Source of the DNA: Planctomycetota bacterium
GTDB taxonomy: Bacteria > Planctomycetota > Phycisphaerae > Sedimentisphaerales > Anaerohalosphaeraceae
Length of the DNA stretch: 40,362 nucleotides
NCBI GenBank assembly: GCA_016873215.1
Contig: VGXU01000020.1
Span: 1-40,362 of the forward strand
Direction: 5' to 3'
Made by a program: the position numbers and the translations under genes. The notes under the pieces were generated by a model. It saw only the letters and a list, made by a program, of their open reading frames with translations. It did no database searches and was not told the DNA's origin. This document shows positions 31,175 through 40,007 of the stretch, in pieces; position 1 is the stretch's first letter, and every line of letters starts with the position of its first letter.

Positions 31175-32109
31175 CCGCCTTTATTATTCGCAGACTGATT
31201 TATATGATACCGATTGTGTTCGGCGTGCTGCTGGTGACATTCGTGCTGTTCACGGTGGTCGGCGGGGATATTTCGCAGCAGATTGCCGGCAAGAATGCCG
31301 ACCAGCAAACGATTGACGAAATCCGCCACGAGTACGGATTTGACAAGCCGCTGTTTTTGTCGTGGGACAGCCAGTTTATCGACCATTTCAAGAGAGCGGT
31401 CACGTTTGATTTCGGGCGGGCGATGGACCGTGAACGCATCAGCGAAAAGATCCGCCGGGGCGTCGGGCCTTCGCTGATGCTGACAGGGCCGATGTTTTGC
31501 GGCGAGCTGATTGTGGCGGTGAGCCTGGCGCTGATTATCGCCTTTGTCCGCGGCACGGTCTGGGACGTTTCGGCGGTGGTGATCTGTGTGGCGGGGATGA
31601 GTATTCCATACCTGAGTTTCATTATTTTCGGACAGTATTTCTTTGCGTACAAACTGGACTGGTTTCCGATCATTTACCTGCCGGAAGAGCCGATGATTAA
31701 AAGCGTTGGGCTGCCGATAGTGATTGGCATTATCGCCGGGCTGGGGGCTGAACTGCGGTTCTACCGCACGATTATGCTGGATGAAATTCGCAACGATTAT
31801 GTCCGGACGGCTTTTGCAAAGGGACTTTCTACGTCGCGAGTGCTGTTCAAACATGTGCTGAAGAATGCGATGATTCCCATTATTACCAACGTAGTGTTGG
31901 CGCTGCCGACGCTGATTCTGGGGTCGTTTCTGCTGGAGCGGTTTTTCGGCATTCCGGGGCTGGGATACCTGATGATTGAAGCTATCGGGTCGCGTGACTT
32001 TTTTATTATTAACGCAATGACATTTATTTTTTCGCTGCTGATCGTGGTCTTTACGCTGCTGACGGATATCTGCTACGCGCTGGTGGACCCGCGAATCAGC
32101 TTTAAGTAA
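31171..32109 (+). CDS. dppB: Peptide ABC transporter permease (DppB/OppB family)
   Basis: A 312-aa inner-membrane permease subunit. It starts with MTAFIIRRLIYMIPIVFGVLL, typical of the family. Six helices can be seen, with the EAA-type loop YVRTAFAKGLSTSRVLFKHVLKNA near residues 210-233 (the ATPase contact) and a C-terminal LTDICYALVDPRI. The frame is open upstream within the binding-protein gene, but ATG 31171 overlaps the preceding stop (ATGA) and follows GGGAAGG closely, which decides the start. Pairs with DppC 71 bp downstream. Confidence 0.94.
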   Translation: MTAFIIRRLIYMIPIVFGVLLVTFVLFTVVGGDISQQIAGKNADQQTIDEIRHEYGFDKPLFLSWDSQFIDHFKRAVTFDFGRAMDRERISEKIRRGVGPSLMLTGPMFCGELIVAVSLALIIAFVRGTVWDVSAVVICVAGMSIPYLSFIIFGQYFFAYKLDWFPIIYLPEEPMIKSVGLPIVIGIIAGLGAELRFYRTIMLDEIRNDYVRTAFAKGLSTSRVLFKHVLKNAMIPIITNVVLALPTLILGSFLLERFFGIPGLGYLMIEAIGSRDFFIINAMTFIFSLLIVVFTLLTDICYALVDPRISFK

Positions 32110-32166
32110 GTAAAAAATAAAAGGGTAAAAGTGAAAAGTGAGGACGACCCTGCGGGTCGGAGTGAA
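32110..32166. repeat. Dispersed intergenic element (copy between dppB and dppC)
   Basis: An A/G-rich run with AAAAGGGTAAAAGTGAAAAG units is followed by the hairpin CGACCC (32145-32150)/GGGTCG (32154-32159) with loop TGC. It has the same layout as the copies before purSL and purQ. It interrupts an operon without a T run, so it should not terminate transcription. Confidence 0.55.
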
Positions 32167-32180
32167 TAACAGGTTAAGAT

Positions 32181-33170
32181 ATGAGTGAAACAACAACACA
32201 GCAAAACGAGCCGGTGTCGCGTGGTTACTGGTCGGACGCTTTTCGCAGGCTTCGCCGACGCAAGCTGGCGATGGTCTGCTTTATTATCGTTCTGATTTAT
32301 GCGGCGATGGCGGCATTTGTCGGTATTGTGGAGACGGAGACATTCAAGAAGATATTTAAACTGGACGTGCCGATCGTTCGCTGGAATGAACAGGTGGGGC
32401 CCAGTTATCAGAAGCCGATGGCCCAGTATGATTTCAAGCCGGAGCAGTCGGAGACCAAAGTCAAGGGCTGGTCACTGTTCGGGACGGATTTTCTGGGTGA
32501 ATCGACACTGCGAAAAACACTATACGGCGTTAAAACATCGATGCTGGTGGCGTTTTGTGCCTCGATTATCAGTATTGGTATCGGGGTGCCGCTGGGGGCG
32601 CTGGCCGGGTATTATCGCGGCTGGGTCGATGAGACGATTGTCTGGTTTTATACGACGCTGGGGACGATTCCGTATATTTTGCTGCTGATGGCGTTTGCGG
32701 TGGCATTACGCGGGCGGGAATTTTTCGGCGTCGAAATTCGCGGCGCCCCGGCGGTGTATCTGGCTATCGGGTTGACCAGTTGGGTGGGGCTGTGCCGGCT
32801 GATTCGCGGCGAGATTATCAAACGCAAGGAAAGCGAATACGTGCTGGCAGCCCGCGCGATGGGCTGTTCGGACTTTCGTATTCTGTTCAGTCATTTGCTG
32901 CCGAATGTTTTTCATATTATTTTGATTAACTTTTCGCTTCGGTTTGTCAGTTTTATCCATGCCGAGGTGATATTGAGTTTCCTGGGGCTGGGCGAAAACG
33001 ACAAGCCGAGTTGGGGCGCGATGATAGACGCGGCCCGGACGGAACTGGCTCGCGATGTGTGGTGGGAAATGGCGGCGGCGACAGCGGCGATATTTCTGAT
33101 TTCGCTGGCGCTGAATATTTTCAGCGATGCGCTGCGGGATTGCTTAGACCCAAAACTGCGAATCGATTAA
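32181..33170 (+). CDS. dppC: Peptide ABC transporter permease (DppC/OppC family)
   Basis: The second inner-membrane permease subunit, 329 aa. The N-terminal region WSDAFRRLRRRKLAMVCFIIV (with a short cytoplasmic tail) matches the OppC start. A periplasmic stretch follows (about 45-110) with GTDFLGESTLRKTLYGVKTSM. The EAA loop is SEYVLAARAMGCSDFRILFSHLLPN near 220-244, and SFLGLGENDKPSWGAMI and a DCLDPKLR ending complete the pattern. Pairs with DppB. The ATPase gene starts 6 bp after its stop. Confidence 0.94.
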   Translation: MSETTTQQNEPVSRGYWSDAFRRLRRRKLAMVCFIIVLIYAAMAAFVGIVETETFKKIFKLDVPIVRWNEQVGPSYQKPMAQYDFKPEQSETKVKGWSLFGTDFLGESTLRKTLYGVKTSMLVAFCASIISIGIGVPLGALAGYYRGWVDETIVWFYTTLGTIPYILLLMAFAVALRGREFFGVEIRGAPAVYLAIGLTSWVGLCRLIRGEIIKRKESEYVLAARAMGCSDFRILFSHLLPNVFHIILINFSLRFVSFIHAEVILSFLGLGENDKPSWGAMIDAARTELARDVWWEMAAATAAIFLISLALNIFSDALRDCLDPKLRID

Positions 33171-33176
33171 AGAGCG

Positions 33177-34175
33177 ATGATGAATACGAACGAGACATTA
33201 CTTTCGATACAAAATCTTTCGACGCACTTTTTTACCCAGCAGGGTCTGGCCCGGGCGGTGCAGGACGTGAGTTTTGACATTCCGGCCGGCCAGACGGTGG
33301 CTCTGGTGGGTGAAAGCGGCTGCGGCAAGAGTGTGACGGCATTGTCGGTATTGCGTCTGATTCCCGACCCGCCGGGGAAAATTGTCGCCGGGGAAATACT
33401 GTTTAAGGGACAGAATCTGCTTGACCTGGCTGAGTCGCAGATGCGGCGTATTCGCGGCAATGAGATTGCGATGATTTTTCAGGAGCCGATGACCAGTCTT
33501 AATCCGGTTTTTACCATCGGCAACCAGATTGTCGAGGCCATCAGCCTTCATCAGGGTATTGGGGGTTCGCAAGCATGGGATAACGCTATTGATATGCTTC
33601 GCAAGGTCGGGATTGCCGACCCCGAGCGGCGTGTGGGCGAATATCCGCACCAGATGTCGGGCGGAATGCGTCAGCGGGCGATGATTGCGATGGCACTGTC
33701 GTGTTCGCCGGGACTTTTAATCGCCGATGAACCGACCACGGCGCTGGACGTGACGATTCAGGCCCAGATTCTTGATTTATTGAACCGCTTGCAGCGAGAA
33801 AACCAAATGAGTATTCTGCTGATTACGCACGATTTGGGCGTGGTGGCGGAAACGGCCCGGACGGTGGTGGTGATGTACGCATCCAGAGTGGTTGAAAAGG
33901 CGCCGGTGGAGGCACTTTTCGCCGAGCCGCTGCATCCTTATACGCAGGGCTTGCTGCGGTCGCTGCCGCGGCTGGGTGAGCGTAAGGAAAGGCTTTGGGT
34001 GATCGGCGGTACCGTTCCCAATCCGCTGGCGTTTCCGTCGGGCTGTAAATTTCATCCGCGCTGTCCCATCGGAAGTAATGACAAGCGCTGTCAGACCGTC
34101 GAGCCGTTGCTGAAGGAAGTCACGCCCGGCCATTGTGCGGCCTGCTGGTACGCCAAAGGATACGTTTCAAAGTAA
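33177..34175 (+). CDS. dppD: Peptide ABC transporter ATPase (DppD/OppD family)
   Basis: A 332-aa cytoplasmic ATPase that powers peptide import. It has Walker A GESGCGKS (45-52), the Q-loop [11 protein letters not shown], the signature MSGGMRQR, Walker [13 protein letters not shown] and the switch THD. The C-terminal oligopeptide-specific extension has four cysteines (CKFHPRCP and CQTVEP to CAAC), a layout known to bind an Fe-S cluster in some DppD proteins. Two adjacent ATGs (33177 and 33180) could serve as start. It works as a heterodimer with the next gene product. Confidence 0.95.
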   Translation: MMNTNETLLSIQNLSTHFFTQQGLARAVQDVSFDIPAGQTVALVGESGCGKSVTALSVLRLIPDPPGKIVAGEILFKGQNLLDLAESQMRRIRGNEIAMIFQEPMTSLNPVFTIGNQIVEAISLHQGIGGSQAWDNAIDMLRKVGIADPERRVGEYPHQMSGGMRQRAMIAMALSCSPGLLIADEPTTALDVTIQAQILDLLNRLQRENQMSILLITHDLGVVAETARTVVVMYASRVVEKAPVEALFAEPLHPYTQGLLRSLPRLGERKERLWVIGGTVPNPLAFPSGCKFHPRCPIGSNDKRCQTVEPLLKEVTPGHCAACWYAKGYVSK

Positions 34176-34199
34176 AAAGGTTAAAATAACGAAAAAACT

Positions 34200-35183
34200 A
34201 TGCCGGAAAAAGATACATTACTTGAAGTGAAAGACCTTAAGACGCATTTTCCCATTCGCAAGGGCGTGCTGAACCGTACCGTGGGCTATGTCAAGGCGGT
34301 TGACGGGGTGAGCTTTTCCATTCGCCAGGGCTCGACGCTGGGCCTGGTGGGTGAAAGCGGCTGCGGCAAGACCACGGTGGGAAGGACGCTGCTGCGTCTG
34401 ATACCCGCTTCAGACGGCAAGGTCTTTTTCGAAGGACAAGATGTGCTGGGGCTTGCCGCTTCACGGATGAAGCATCTTCGCCGCCAAATGCAGATTATGT
34501 TTCAAGACCCGTATGGGTCGCTGAATCCGCGAATGACCGTGCGGGATATTGTCGGTGAAGGCCTGACGGTTCATCGTGTCGCGCGGGGCCGGCAGCGCAG
34601 CCTGCGGGTAAATGAGATTCTGGAGCAGGTGGGGCTTTCAGCCCGTTACGCGGAGCGTTTCCCGCACGAATTTTCCGGCGGTCAGCGGCAGCGCATCGGC
34701 ATCGCCCGGGCGCTGGCGGTCAATCCGAAGTTCATCGTTTGTGATGAGCCGGTCAGCGCCCTGGATGTCTCGATTCAATCGCAGATTATCAATCTCCTGC
34801 AGGATTTGCAGGAGAAGCTCGGCCTGACGTATTTATTTATCGCACACGACCTGGCGGTGGTGGAGCATATCAGCGAGTATGTCGCGGTGATGTATCTGGG
34901 GCGGATTGTCGAATATGCCCGGCGGGATGACTTGTATCTTCGCCCGCTGCATCCTTATACGAGAGCGCTTTTGAGCGCCATCCCCCAGCCCAACCCCGAA
35001 AAAAAACACAGCCGGATGGTTCTCAAAGGCGAAGTCCCCAGCCCGGCCAATCCGCCGGCCGGATGTCATTTCCATCCGCGCTGTCCCTGGGCTGAAGAAC
35101 GGTGCAAAACGGAGGACCAAAAATTGGAGGGCAAAGCCGATCAGCACTGTGCCGCCTGCTGGAAAACGGACAAAATCGTATGA
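34200..35183 (+). CDS. dppF: Peptide ABC transporter ATPase (DppF/OppF family)
   Basis: A 327-aa partner ATPase of DppD. It begins with [16 protein letters not shown], the OppF-type start. It has Walker [10 protein letters not shown], the Q-loop [15 protein letters not shown], the signature [15 protein letters not shown], Walker [15 protein letters not shown] and the AHD switch. The C-terminal extension again has spaced cysteines ([10 protein letters not shown] to CAAC). The gap of 24 bp from dppD contains a short A-rich run like that of the dispersed elements. Last gene of the transporter group; no clear terminator follows. Confidence 0.95.
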   Translation: MPEKDTLLEVKDLKTHFPIRKGVLNRTVGYVKAVDGVSFSIRQGSTLGLVGESGCGKTTVGRTLLRLIPASDGKVFFEGQDVLGLAASRMKHLRRQMQIMFQDPYGSLNPRMTVRDIVGEGLTVHRVARGRQRSLRVNEILEQVGLSARYAERFPHEFSGGQRQRIGIARALAVNPKFIVCDEPVSALDVSIQSQIINLLQDLQEKLGLTYLFIAHDLAVVEHISEYVAVMYLGRIVEYARRDDLYLRPLHPYTRALLSAIPQPNPEKKHSRMVLKGEVPSPANPPAGCHFHPRCPWAEERCKTEDQKLEGKADQHCAACWKTDKIV

Positions 35184-35202
35184 CAACTCTGTCGGCGGGT
35201 GA

Positions 35203-35231
35203 TTGACTGGTTAATCGGGTTGTGGTATAAT
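35203..35231 (+). promoter_or_regulatory. Strong promoter of the STAS-domain gene
   Basis: TTGACT (35203-35208) is separated by 17 bp from a perfect TATAAT (35226-35231). It lies about 27 bp before the STAS gene start. Transcription would begin near 35238, leaving a very short leader with AGGAG. Confidence 0.8.
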
Positions 35232-35257
35232 GGTTTTTTGTCAGGAGAAACAGGTTG

Positions 35258-35629
35258 ATGGAGCACAGGGGCGTTATGGAAATTGATGTTCGGGATGGGA
35301 TTACGATAATCCGTTTCGATGCCGCGGCGATCAGTGCCGTGGAAGGACTGGAAACTATCGCTCATGATTTGCGGCAGTTGATTGGGCAAAGTCAGCCGAC
35401 GAAAATGATTGTGGATTTCAGTCATGTGGTTTTTTTCAGTTCGCAGATGCTGGGGCTGCTGGTGGATGTATGGCGGCGATTGAAAGACTGCGGGGGTGCG
35501 TTGGTTATCAGCGGCATCAACCCTAATTTGACGCGTGTGTTTCGCATTACCAATCTGGATAAAGTGTTTGAATTTTATCCCGACATCGAGTCGGCCCTGA
35601 AGGCATTGGCCCAGCCTGCAGACGATTGA
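35258..35629 (+). CDS. STAS-domain protein (anti-sigma factor antagonist-like)
   Basis: A 123-aa single STAS domain of the SpoIIAA/RsbV type. These small proteins bind partner kinases or other regulators and are switched by phosphorylation of a serine. Here the Ser pair in VVFFSSQMLGLLV (Ser61/62) sits at that place, preceded by IVDFSHV, and ALVISGINPNLTRVFRITNLDKVFEFYPD completes the fold (split as GALVISGINPN and RVFRITNLDK). No anti-sigma kinase or phosphatase gene is adjacent, so the partner is unknown. ATG 35258 has AGGAG ten nt upstream; an in-frame TTG at 35255 is an alternative. Confidence 0.87.
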   Translation: MEHRGVMEIDVRDGITIIRFDAAAISAVEGLETIAHDLRQLIGQSQPTKMIVDFSHVVFFSSQMLGLLVDVWRRLKDCGGALVISGINPNLTRVFRITNLDKVFEFYPDIESALKALAQPADD

Positions 35630-35683
35630 CTCGCATAGGATGGTATTGCGGCAAATAAATAATGGGCAAGAAAGGGGATGGTT

Positions 35684-36133
35684 ATGTATCTCGAAACCCA
35701 GTTTTCAATTTTTATGGTTAATAAGCCTGGCGTGCTGGCTCGCGTTCTTCATGAGGTGGCCGTCGAGAAGATTAATATTGTGGCGATGACGATGATGGAT
35801 TCCGCTGAGCATGGCGTGATGCGGCTGGTGGGTTCGTCGTCGCAAAAGGTCCGTGAAGTGCTGAATCGTCTGAATCTGCAGTTCAATGAAACGGATGTGT
35901 TGTGTGTGAATTTGTCCAATAAAGCCGGCGCGCTGGCGGATGTGACGGCCAAGCTGGCCGAGGCGCATATCAACATTTCGTATGCATATGTAACGGCCGG
36001 CGCCCGCGGCGGTCGAACCACCGGCGTGCTGAAGGTCGCTGATGTGAGCAAGGCGATGAAAGTTCTGAATGGCGACACCAGCCACTCTCACAAAGAAGAT
36101 TCCGTTCGCCGTTCTCCCGCCGCCGGAAGATAA
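35684..36133 (+). CDS. Double ACT-domain protein
   Basis: A 149-aa protein made of two ACT domains. The first (about 5-70) has FSIFMVNKPGVLARVLHEVA, and the second (about 72-135) has VNLSNKAGALADVTAKLAEAHINI. ACT pairs bind amino acids and regulate enzymes or transcription; no catalytic domain is present. Similar free-standing ACT proteins occur in archaea and bacteria and are mostly uncharacterised. An ATG at 35678 is in frame but lies right against the AAAGGGG site; ATG 35684 gives proper spacing. aroF and prephenate dehydrogenase in the window are possible clients, but that is speculation. Confidence 0.84.
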   Translation: MYLETQFSIFMVNKPGVLARVLHEVAVEKINIVAMTMMDSAEHGVMRLVGSSSQKVREVLNRLNLQFNETDVLCVNLSNKAGALADVTAKLAEAHINISYAYVTAGARGGRTTGVLKVADVSKAMKVLNGDTSHSHKEDSVRRSPAAGR

Positions 36134-36144
36134 TTGGGTGAATA

Positions 36145-36192
36145 GTAAAAGGTCAAATACTACAATTTTACGTTAGCGTTAGACCTTATTTT
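36145..36192. terminator. Weak shared terminator between the double-ACT and inositol phosphatase genes
   Basis: AAGGTC (about 36151-36156) and GACCTT (about 36181-36186) can pair across a long loop, with ATTTTT following on the plus strand. The genes converge here, so a terminator is expected, but this stem is short. The left part also resembles the A-rich run of the dispersed elements. Confidence 0.3.
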
Positions 36193-37004
36193 TGAGCGGG
36201 GCGGGAAGAAAATTCCGTTTTTTTGGCTTCCCGCAGCAGGGGTTGCAGCGCCGAATGGATTGTCGCGTTGGCGCAGAGGATTTCGCCCGGCAGGTCTGTT
36301 TTCGTTCCGGAAAAGTCACTGACGACGGCCCCGGCCTGTTCGGCGATGAAGGCTCCCGCGGCGATATCATACAAATTCAGGTTCAGTTCCCAGAATCCGT
36401 CAAAACGTCCGCAAGCGACATAGCATAAATCCATTGCTGCCGAGCCGCAGCGGCGGATGTCCCGGATTTGGGGCAGCAGTTGGCAGAGATATTTCAGATT
36501 TCGCGACGCCCGCTCCTGTCGCAGACACGCAAATCCCGTGGCCAGCACACATTCGCCGAGGTCCTTTTGACCGGAGACACGAATTGCGGAGCCGTTTAAT
36601 GTGGGCGGCTGTTCCCGCATGGCTTCGAAAAGTTCATTTATTGCCGGCAGATAGACGGCGCCGAGCAGGGTGGAATTTTTATATTCGAGCGCGATGGAAA
36701 TGGAATAAAAGGGCTGGCCGTGGAGGAAGGAGGTTGTACCGTCGATGGGGTCGATGACCCAGCGGTATTCATTTCCCGCCGTTTGCCCGCTTTCTTCACC
36801 GAATATGGCGTGGTCAGGGAATCGCCGCCTGATTTTCTGTATCAGAAACTGTTCCACCGCGATATCGGCTTCGGTGACAAAATCCCGATGGGCTTTTGGA
36901 CTGACTTTTAGTTTATCCAGCCGCCGGCGATAATGCAGCGTAATCTGTCCCGCTTCCAAAATGATGTCCCGCAAAAAGAGTTGCGTATCGTGCAGCAATG
37001 TCAT
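36186..37004 (-). CDS. Inositol monophosphatase family protein
   Basis: A 272-aa Mg-dependent sugar/inositol phosphatase. Metal-site motifs are FGEESG (69-74) and WVIDPIDGTTSFLHG (82-96), with the third site LNLYDIAAGAFIAEQAGA near 210-227, where Tyr replaces the common Trp before Asp. Members act on inositol-1-phosphate, fructose-1,6-bisphosphate, histidinol phosphate or PAP, and the substrate cannot be told from these motifs. The frame is open up to 37052 inside aroF. ATG 37004 has AGGAA at a good distance, while ATG 37013 is directly against it. Follows aroF by 16 bp, so co-transcribed. Confidence 0.9.
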   Translation of the reverse strand: MTLLHDTQLFLRDIILEAGQITLHYRRRLDKLKVSPKAHRDFVTEADIAVEQFLIQKIRRRFPDHAIFGEESGQTAGNEYRWVIDPIDGTTSFLHGQPFYSISIALEYKNSTLLGAVYLPAINELFEAMREQPPTLNGSAIRVSGQKDLGECVLATGFACLRQERASRNLKYLCQLLPQIRDIRRCGSAAMDLCYVACGRFDGFWELNLNLYDIAAGAFIAEQAGAVVSDFSGTKTDLPGEILCANATIHSALQPLLREAKKTEFSSRPAQK

Positions 37005-37020
37005 TTTTCTCATTTCCTGT

Positions 37021-38040
37021 TTAGACTGTTTTATCGATGGCCTCAGCGACACGTCTGATACGTTTCATCAGGTCTTTGAGGGCTGCCGGGGTAATCGACT
37101 GGGCGCCATCCGATGCGGCGTGTTCCGGGTCGGGATGGGATTCGATAATCAGTCCATCGGCGCCGGCCGCCACCGCGGCCAGGCACATTGGCGGCACGAG
37201 GTGTGCATGGCCTGTGCCGTGGGAAGGGTCCACGATCACCGGCAGATGCGTGTTCTCGTGCAGTTCGGGCACCGCCGCCAGCGGCAGCGTGTTGCGAACG
37301 TAGTCTTCAAAGGTGCGGATGCCGCGTTCACAGAGAATGATGTTTTTGTTGCCGGCGTTGATGATGTATTCGGCCGCCAGCAGCAATTCTTCGAGAGTGG
37401 CACTCATGCCGCGTTTGAGCAGGACGGGCTTACTGGTCTTGCCCACGGCTTCCAGCAGAGGAAAGTGCTGCATATTTCGCGCCCCGATTTGCAGTATGTC
37501 GGCGGATTGCGCCACCAGCGAGACCTGCTCAACACCGACGACTTCGGTGACGACGGCCAGGCCTGTAATGTCGCGGGCCTCCGCCAGGATGTCGAGGCCT
37601 TCTTTGCCCAGTCCCTGGAAGCTATAGGGGCTGGAGCGGGGTTTGAATGCGCCGCCGCGAAGGCCGATGCAGCCTGCGTCTCTGACGGCCTTGGCGGTTT
37701 CTATCAATTGTTTTCGATTTTCCACAGAGCAGGGGCCGGCGATAACGCCGATTTTTTTGCCGCCGAGGGCAAAGCCGGAAGGTCCCAGGGCAATCAGGCT
37801 TTTGTCTTTTTTGACCTCCAGCGAGGCCATCTTGTAGGGTGCCAGAATCGGAACGATTTTTTCCACCATCGGGGCGTTTTCAATCGCTCCCTTATCGACC
37901 ATACGCTTGTCACCGAGGCAAGCGATGACTGTACGGTCGGTGCCGTAAATAACGTGCTCTTTCAGGCCGTATTCCCGCACGAGATCGACGACGTGCTGAA
38001 CATGGTCTTTGCCGGCATTGGGTTTCATTACAATAATCAT
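37021..38040 (-). CDS. aroF: 3-deoxy-7-phosphoheptulonate synthase, type I-beta
   Basis: Condenses PEP and erythrose-4-phosphate to DAHP, the first step of the shikimate pathway. The 339-aa protein has an N-terminal ferredoxin-like domain (about 1-68), as in Thermotoga and related DAHP synthases, where it mediates feedback inhibition by aromatic amino acids. The barrel has IAGPCSVEN (about 99-107), [43 protein letters not shown] and [15 protein letters not shown] nine nt before ATG 38040 sets the start. The gene heads a two-gene unit with the inositol phosphatase-like gene. Confidence 0.96.
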   Translation of the reverse strand: MIIVMKPNAGKDHVQHVVDLVREYGLKEHVIYGTDRTVIACLGDKRMVDKGAIENAPMVEKIVPILAPYKMASLEVKKDKSLIALGPSGFALGGKKIGVIAGPCSVENRKQLIETAKAVRDAGCIGLRGGAFKPRSSPYSFQGLGKEGLDILAEARDITGLAVVTEVVGVEQVSLVAQSADILQIGARNMQHFPLLEAVGKTSKPVLLKRGMSATLEELLLAAEYIINAGNKNIILCERGIRTFEDYVRNTLPLAAVPELHENTHLPVIVDPSHGTGHAHLVPPMCLAAVAAGADGLIIESHPDPEHAASDGAQSITPAALKDLMKRIRRVAEAIDKTV

Positions 38041-38089
38041 AACTTTGTACCTTTCCAGACGCGAAAATTCTGCTATAGTAAAAAGCCAT

Positions 38090-38118
38090 ATTATATCTGA
38101 AGTTAGAAGGGTTTTCCA
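38090..38118 (-). promoter_or_regulatory. Probable promoter of aroF
   Basis: On the minus strand TGGAAA (38118-38113) and a perfect TATAAT (38095-38090) are separated by 17 bp, about 50 bp before the aroF ATG. The -35 box is a partial match. Confidence 0.5.
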
Positions 38119-38160
38119 GAGATACCTGATGATGGATTTTAATGTTTATAGGGGTGTAAA

Positions 38161-38835
38161 ATGCGGCTTTTAGTGATTTCCGACATTCACGCAAGAATGG
38201 AGATGATCGGGCGTTTGATGGCTGTCGATATGACAGACATGGATTGTATTGTCATTGCGGGAGATATTACGCACTTCGGAGGGTATGTTGAGGCCGCGGC
38301 GGTGCTGGAGCCGATTATAAAAACCAAAATTCCCATTGTTGCCGTGGCGGGCAATTGCGATACGGATGGCGTGGAAGAATACTTAGCCGAGAAGAAAATC
38401 AGCCTTCAGGGGCACTATCTTCAGCAGGGGAAAGTGATTTTTGTCGGTGTCGGCGGTTCGCTTCCCTGTCCGAAAACCACGCCCGGCGAGTATGGGGATA
38501 ATGTATTGGAAACGGCGCTAAGTCGAGCCGTTCGACAGGCCGGGGAATCGTCTGGCGGTCAGGAAGAAGGTTCTTTGATTGTAGTGACGCATCAGCCCGC
38601 ATTTGGAACGAAAGTGGATTCCGTCGGCGAAAGATATACCGGAAGCGCCGCGATTCGCCGATTTATTGAGATTTATCAGCCGGTTCTTGCCGTGTCCGGT
38701 CATATTCACGAGGCGCCTGGTATGGACAGAATCGGGAAAACGACCCTGGTCAACCCCGGCCCATTGAAAGAGGGCCGATACGCTGTTGTGGAATTGCAGG
38801 CAGCGGCAGTGAACGTAATCCTCAGGCAGTTGTGA
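38161..38835 (+). CDS. YfcE-like metallophosphoesterase
   Basis: A 224-aa calcineurin-type phosphoesterase. The five metal-binding blocks are in order: SDIHAR (7-12), AGDITHFGG (33-41), AGNCDTD, VTHQP and SGHIHEAPG. Members hydrolyse phosphodiesters and the cellular substrate is generally unknown. It is slightly longer than the ~180-aa YfcE because of an insert between the GNCD and THQP blocks (about 80-140). AGGGG before ATG 38161 supports the start. It is divergent from aroF and convergent with sppA, 13 bp away. Confidence 0.9.
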   Translation: MRLLVISDIHARMEMIGRLMAVDMTDMDCIVIAGDITHFGGYVEAAAVLEPIIKTKIPIVAVAGNCDTDGVEEYLAEKKISLQGHYLQQGKVIFVGVGGSLPCPKTTPGEYGDNVLETALSRAVRQAGESSGGQEEGSLIVVTHQPAFGTKVDSVGERYTGSAAIRRFIEIYQPVLAVSGHIHEAPGMDRIGKTTLVNPGPLKEGRYAVVELQAAAVNVILRQL

Positions 38836-38848
38836 AACGGGGATTCAT

Positions 38849-39943
38849 TTATTTTCTTCCGTCCCACAGATACATCAGTTGCGGTACGACGAGTTTTTCC
38901 AGCATTTTAGAATCAATGATGGGAATCTGGCTTTTTGCCCCCAGTGAGGACAGCCAGGACAGAGGCCGATGGTATTCCACGACCCGGGCGTCGGAGATAT
39001 CGGCCAGTTTTTTCGTTGCGTTCACAGCGGCCTCAAAGTATCCAACCTCGTCGATTAAGCCATTGTGCAGAGCTTCATCGGCGGAATAAATGCTGCCGTC
39101 GGCCAGGAGCCGGACCTGTTCAGGCGTGAGGGCGTGTTTGCGTCCTTCGCTGACGAGGCTGACAAATCGTTCGTAAGCCGGGGTAATCAGTTTTTCATTG
39201 AGATATTGTTTTTGTTCTTCTGTCATCGGTGCATACATGCTGGGCCAGTCTTTTTTATCGCCGCTTTTAAGAACCTCCGGCTGAATACCGAGTTTGAGTT
39301 CAAGGAGGTCTTTAATGACGAGATGGTTCATAATGACGCCGATGGAGCCTGTGATGACGGTGGGTTCGGCGATGATGCGGTCGCAGGCGACGGCGCTGTA
39401 ATAACCGCCGGAGGCCGCGATAGTCTGCATAAACGCCACGACGGGTTTTCCGGTTTGCTGGCGGAGGTTGCCGACGTAATAATGAATCTGGTCGCTGGAA
39501 GAGACGGTTCCGCCGGGACTTGCGATGCGAAGAATCACACCCTTGACAGAATCATCTTCGTTTGCGGCTTTAAGCTGCAGCCGAACCTCTTCGCTCACAT
39601 CATCCTGAATGATGCCGTAAAGATTGATGACAGCTATTTTTTTCGCATGGGGGCCGTCTATGAGAGTGTTTTCCAGAAACTCAGTTTTGGCGGTGGCGGT
39701 GAATTTTTCGGCGGTGACGGCGGCGATTCCGATTCCCAGTACGATGAGAAACATAATGACATTGGCGATGATAGACAAACCCAGCAGAACATTGAGAAAG
39801 ATTCTCCAGCCGGACGTTTTTTGGGGGTTCTGCGGCGGGGCCTGGTATCGTTCCGTGGGTGCGGCAAAATTTCCCGTGGGTTGGTCCGATACCGGTCTGG
39901 CATTGCCGTCGCCGGAAGCTTCGATTTGAGGTTCAAAATCCAT
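38849..39943 (-). CDS. sppA: Signal peptide peptidase SppA (short form)
   Basis: A membrane-bound Ser/Lys protease that degrades cleaved signal peptides. The 364-aa protein has a polar Pro-rich cytoplasmic N-terminus (1-45), one or two hydrophobic helices (about 47-78) and a single crotonase-like catalytic domain. It shows IASPGGTVSSS (140-150), the nucleophile in AASGGYYSA (Ser178), GSIGVIM, and the general-base lysine in KSGDKKDW (Lys230/231). This is the ~330-aa Gram-positive/SohB-like class, not the 67K E. coli form. It has an excellent promoter upstream. Confidence 0.93.
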   Translation of the reverse strand: MDFEPQIEASGDGNARPVSDQPTGNFAAPTERYQAPPQNPQKTSGWRIFLNVLLGLSIIANVIMFLIVLGIGIAAVTAEKFTATAKTEFLENTLIDGPHAKKIAVINLYGIIQDDVSEEVRLQLKAANEDDSVKGVILRIASPGGTVSSSDQIHYYVGNLRQQTGKPVVAFMQTIAASGGYYSAVACDRIIAEPTVITGSIGVIMNHLVIKDLLELKLGIQPEVLKSGDKKDWPSMYAPMTEEQKQYLNEKLITPAYERFVSLVSEGRKHALTPEQVRLLADGSIYSADEALHNGLIDEVGYFEAAVNATKKLADISDARVVEYHRPLSWLSSLGAKSQIPIIDSKMLEKLVVPQLMYLWDGRK

Positions 39944-39978
39944 ACTATTTGCCCTTTCTGGCTAACTTATATGGGGAA

Positions 39979-40007
39979 ATTATAAGAACAATAATCAAGA
40001 AAGTCAA
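39979..40007 (-). promoter_or_regulatory. Strong promoter of sppA
   Basis: On the minus strand TTGACT (40007-40002) and a perfect TATAAT (39984-39979) are separated by 17 bp. The start would fall near 39972, about 29 bp before the sppA ATG. Confidence 0.8.

Noticed and set aside
31078-32199. A 373-codon minus-strand frame opposite dppB
   Set aside because: Very high His/Gln/Arg content and complete overlap with a strongly supported permease gene.
36961-38100. A 379-codon plus-strand frame opposite aroF
   Set aside because: Shadow frame; aroF on the minus strand has every DAHP synthase motif and a proper ribosome site.
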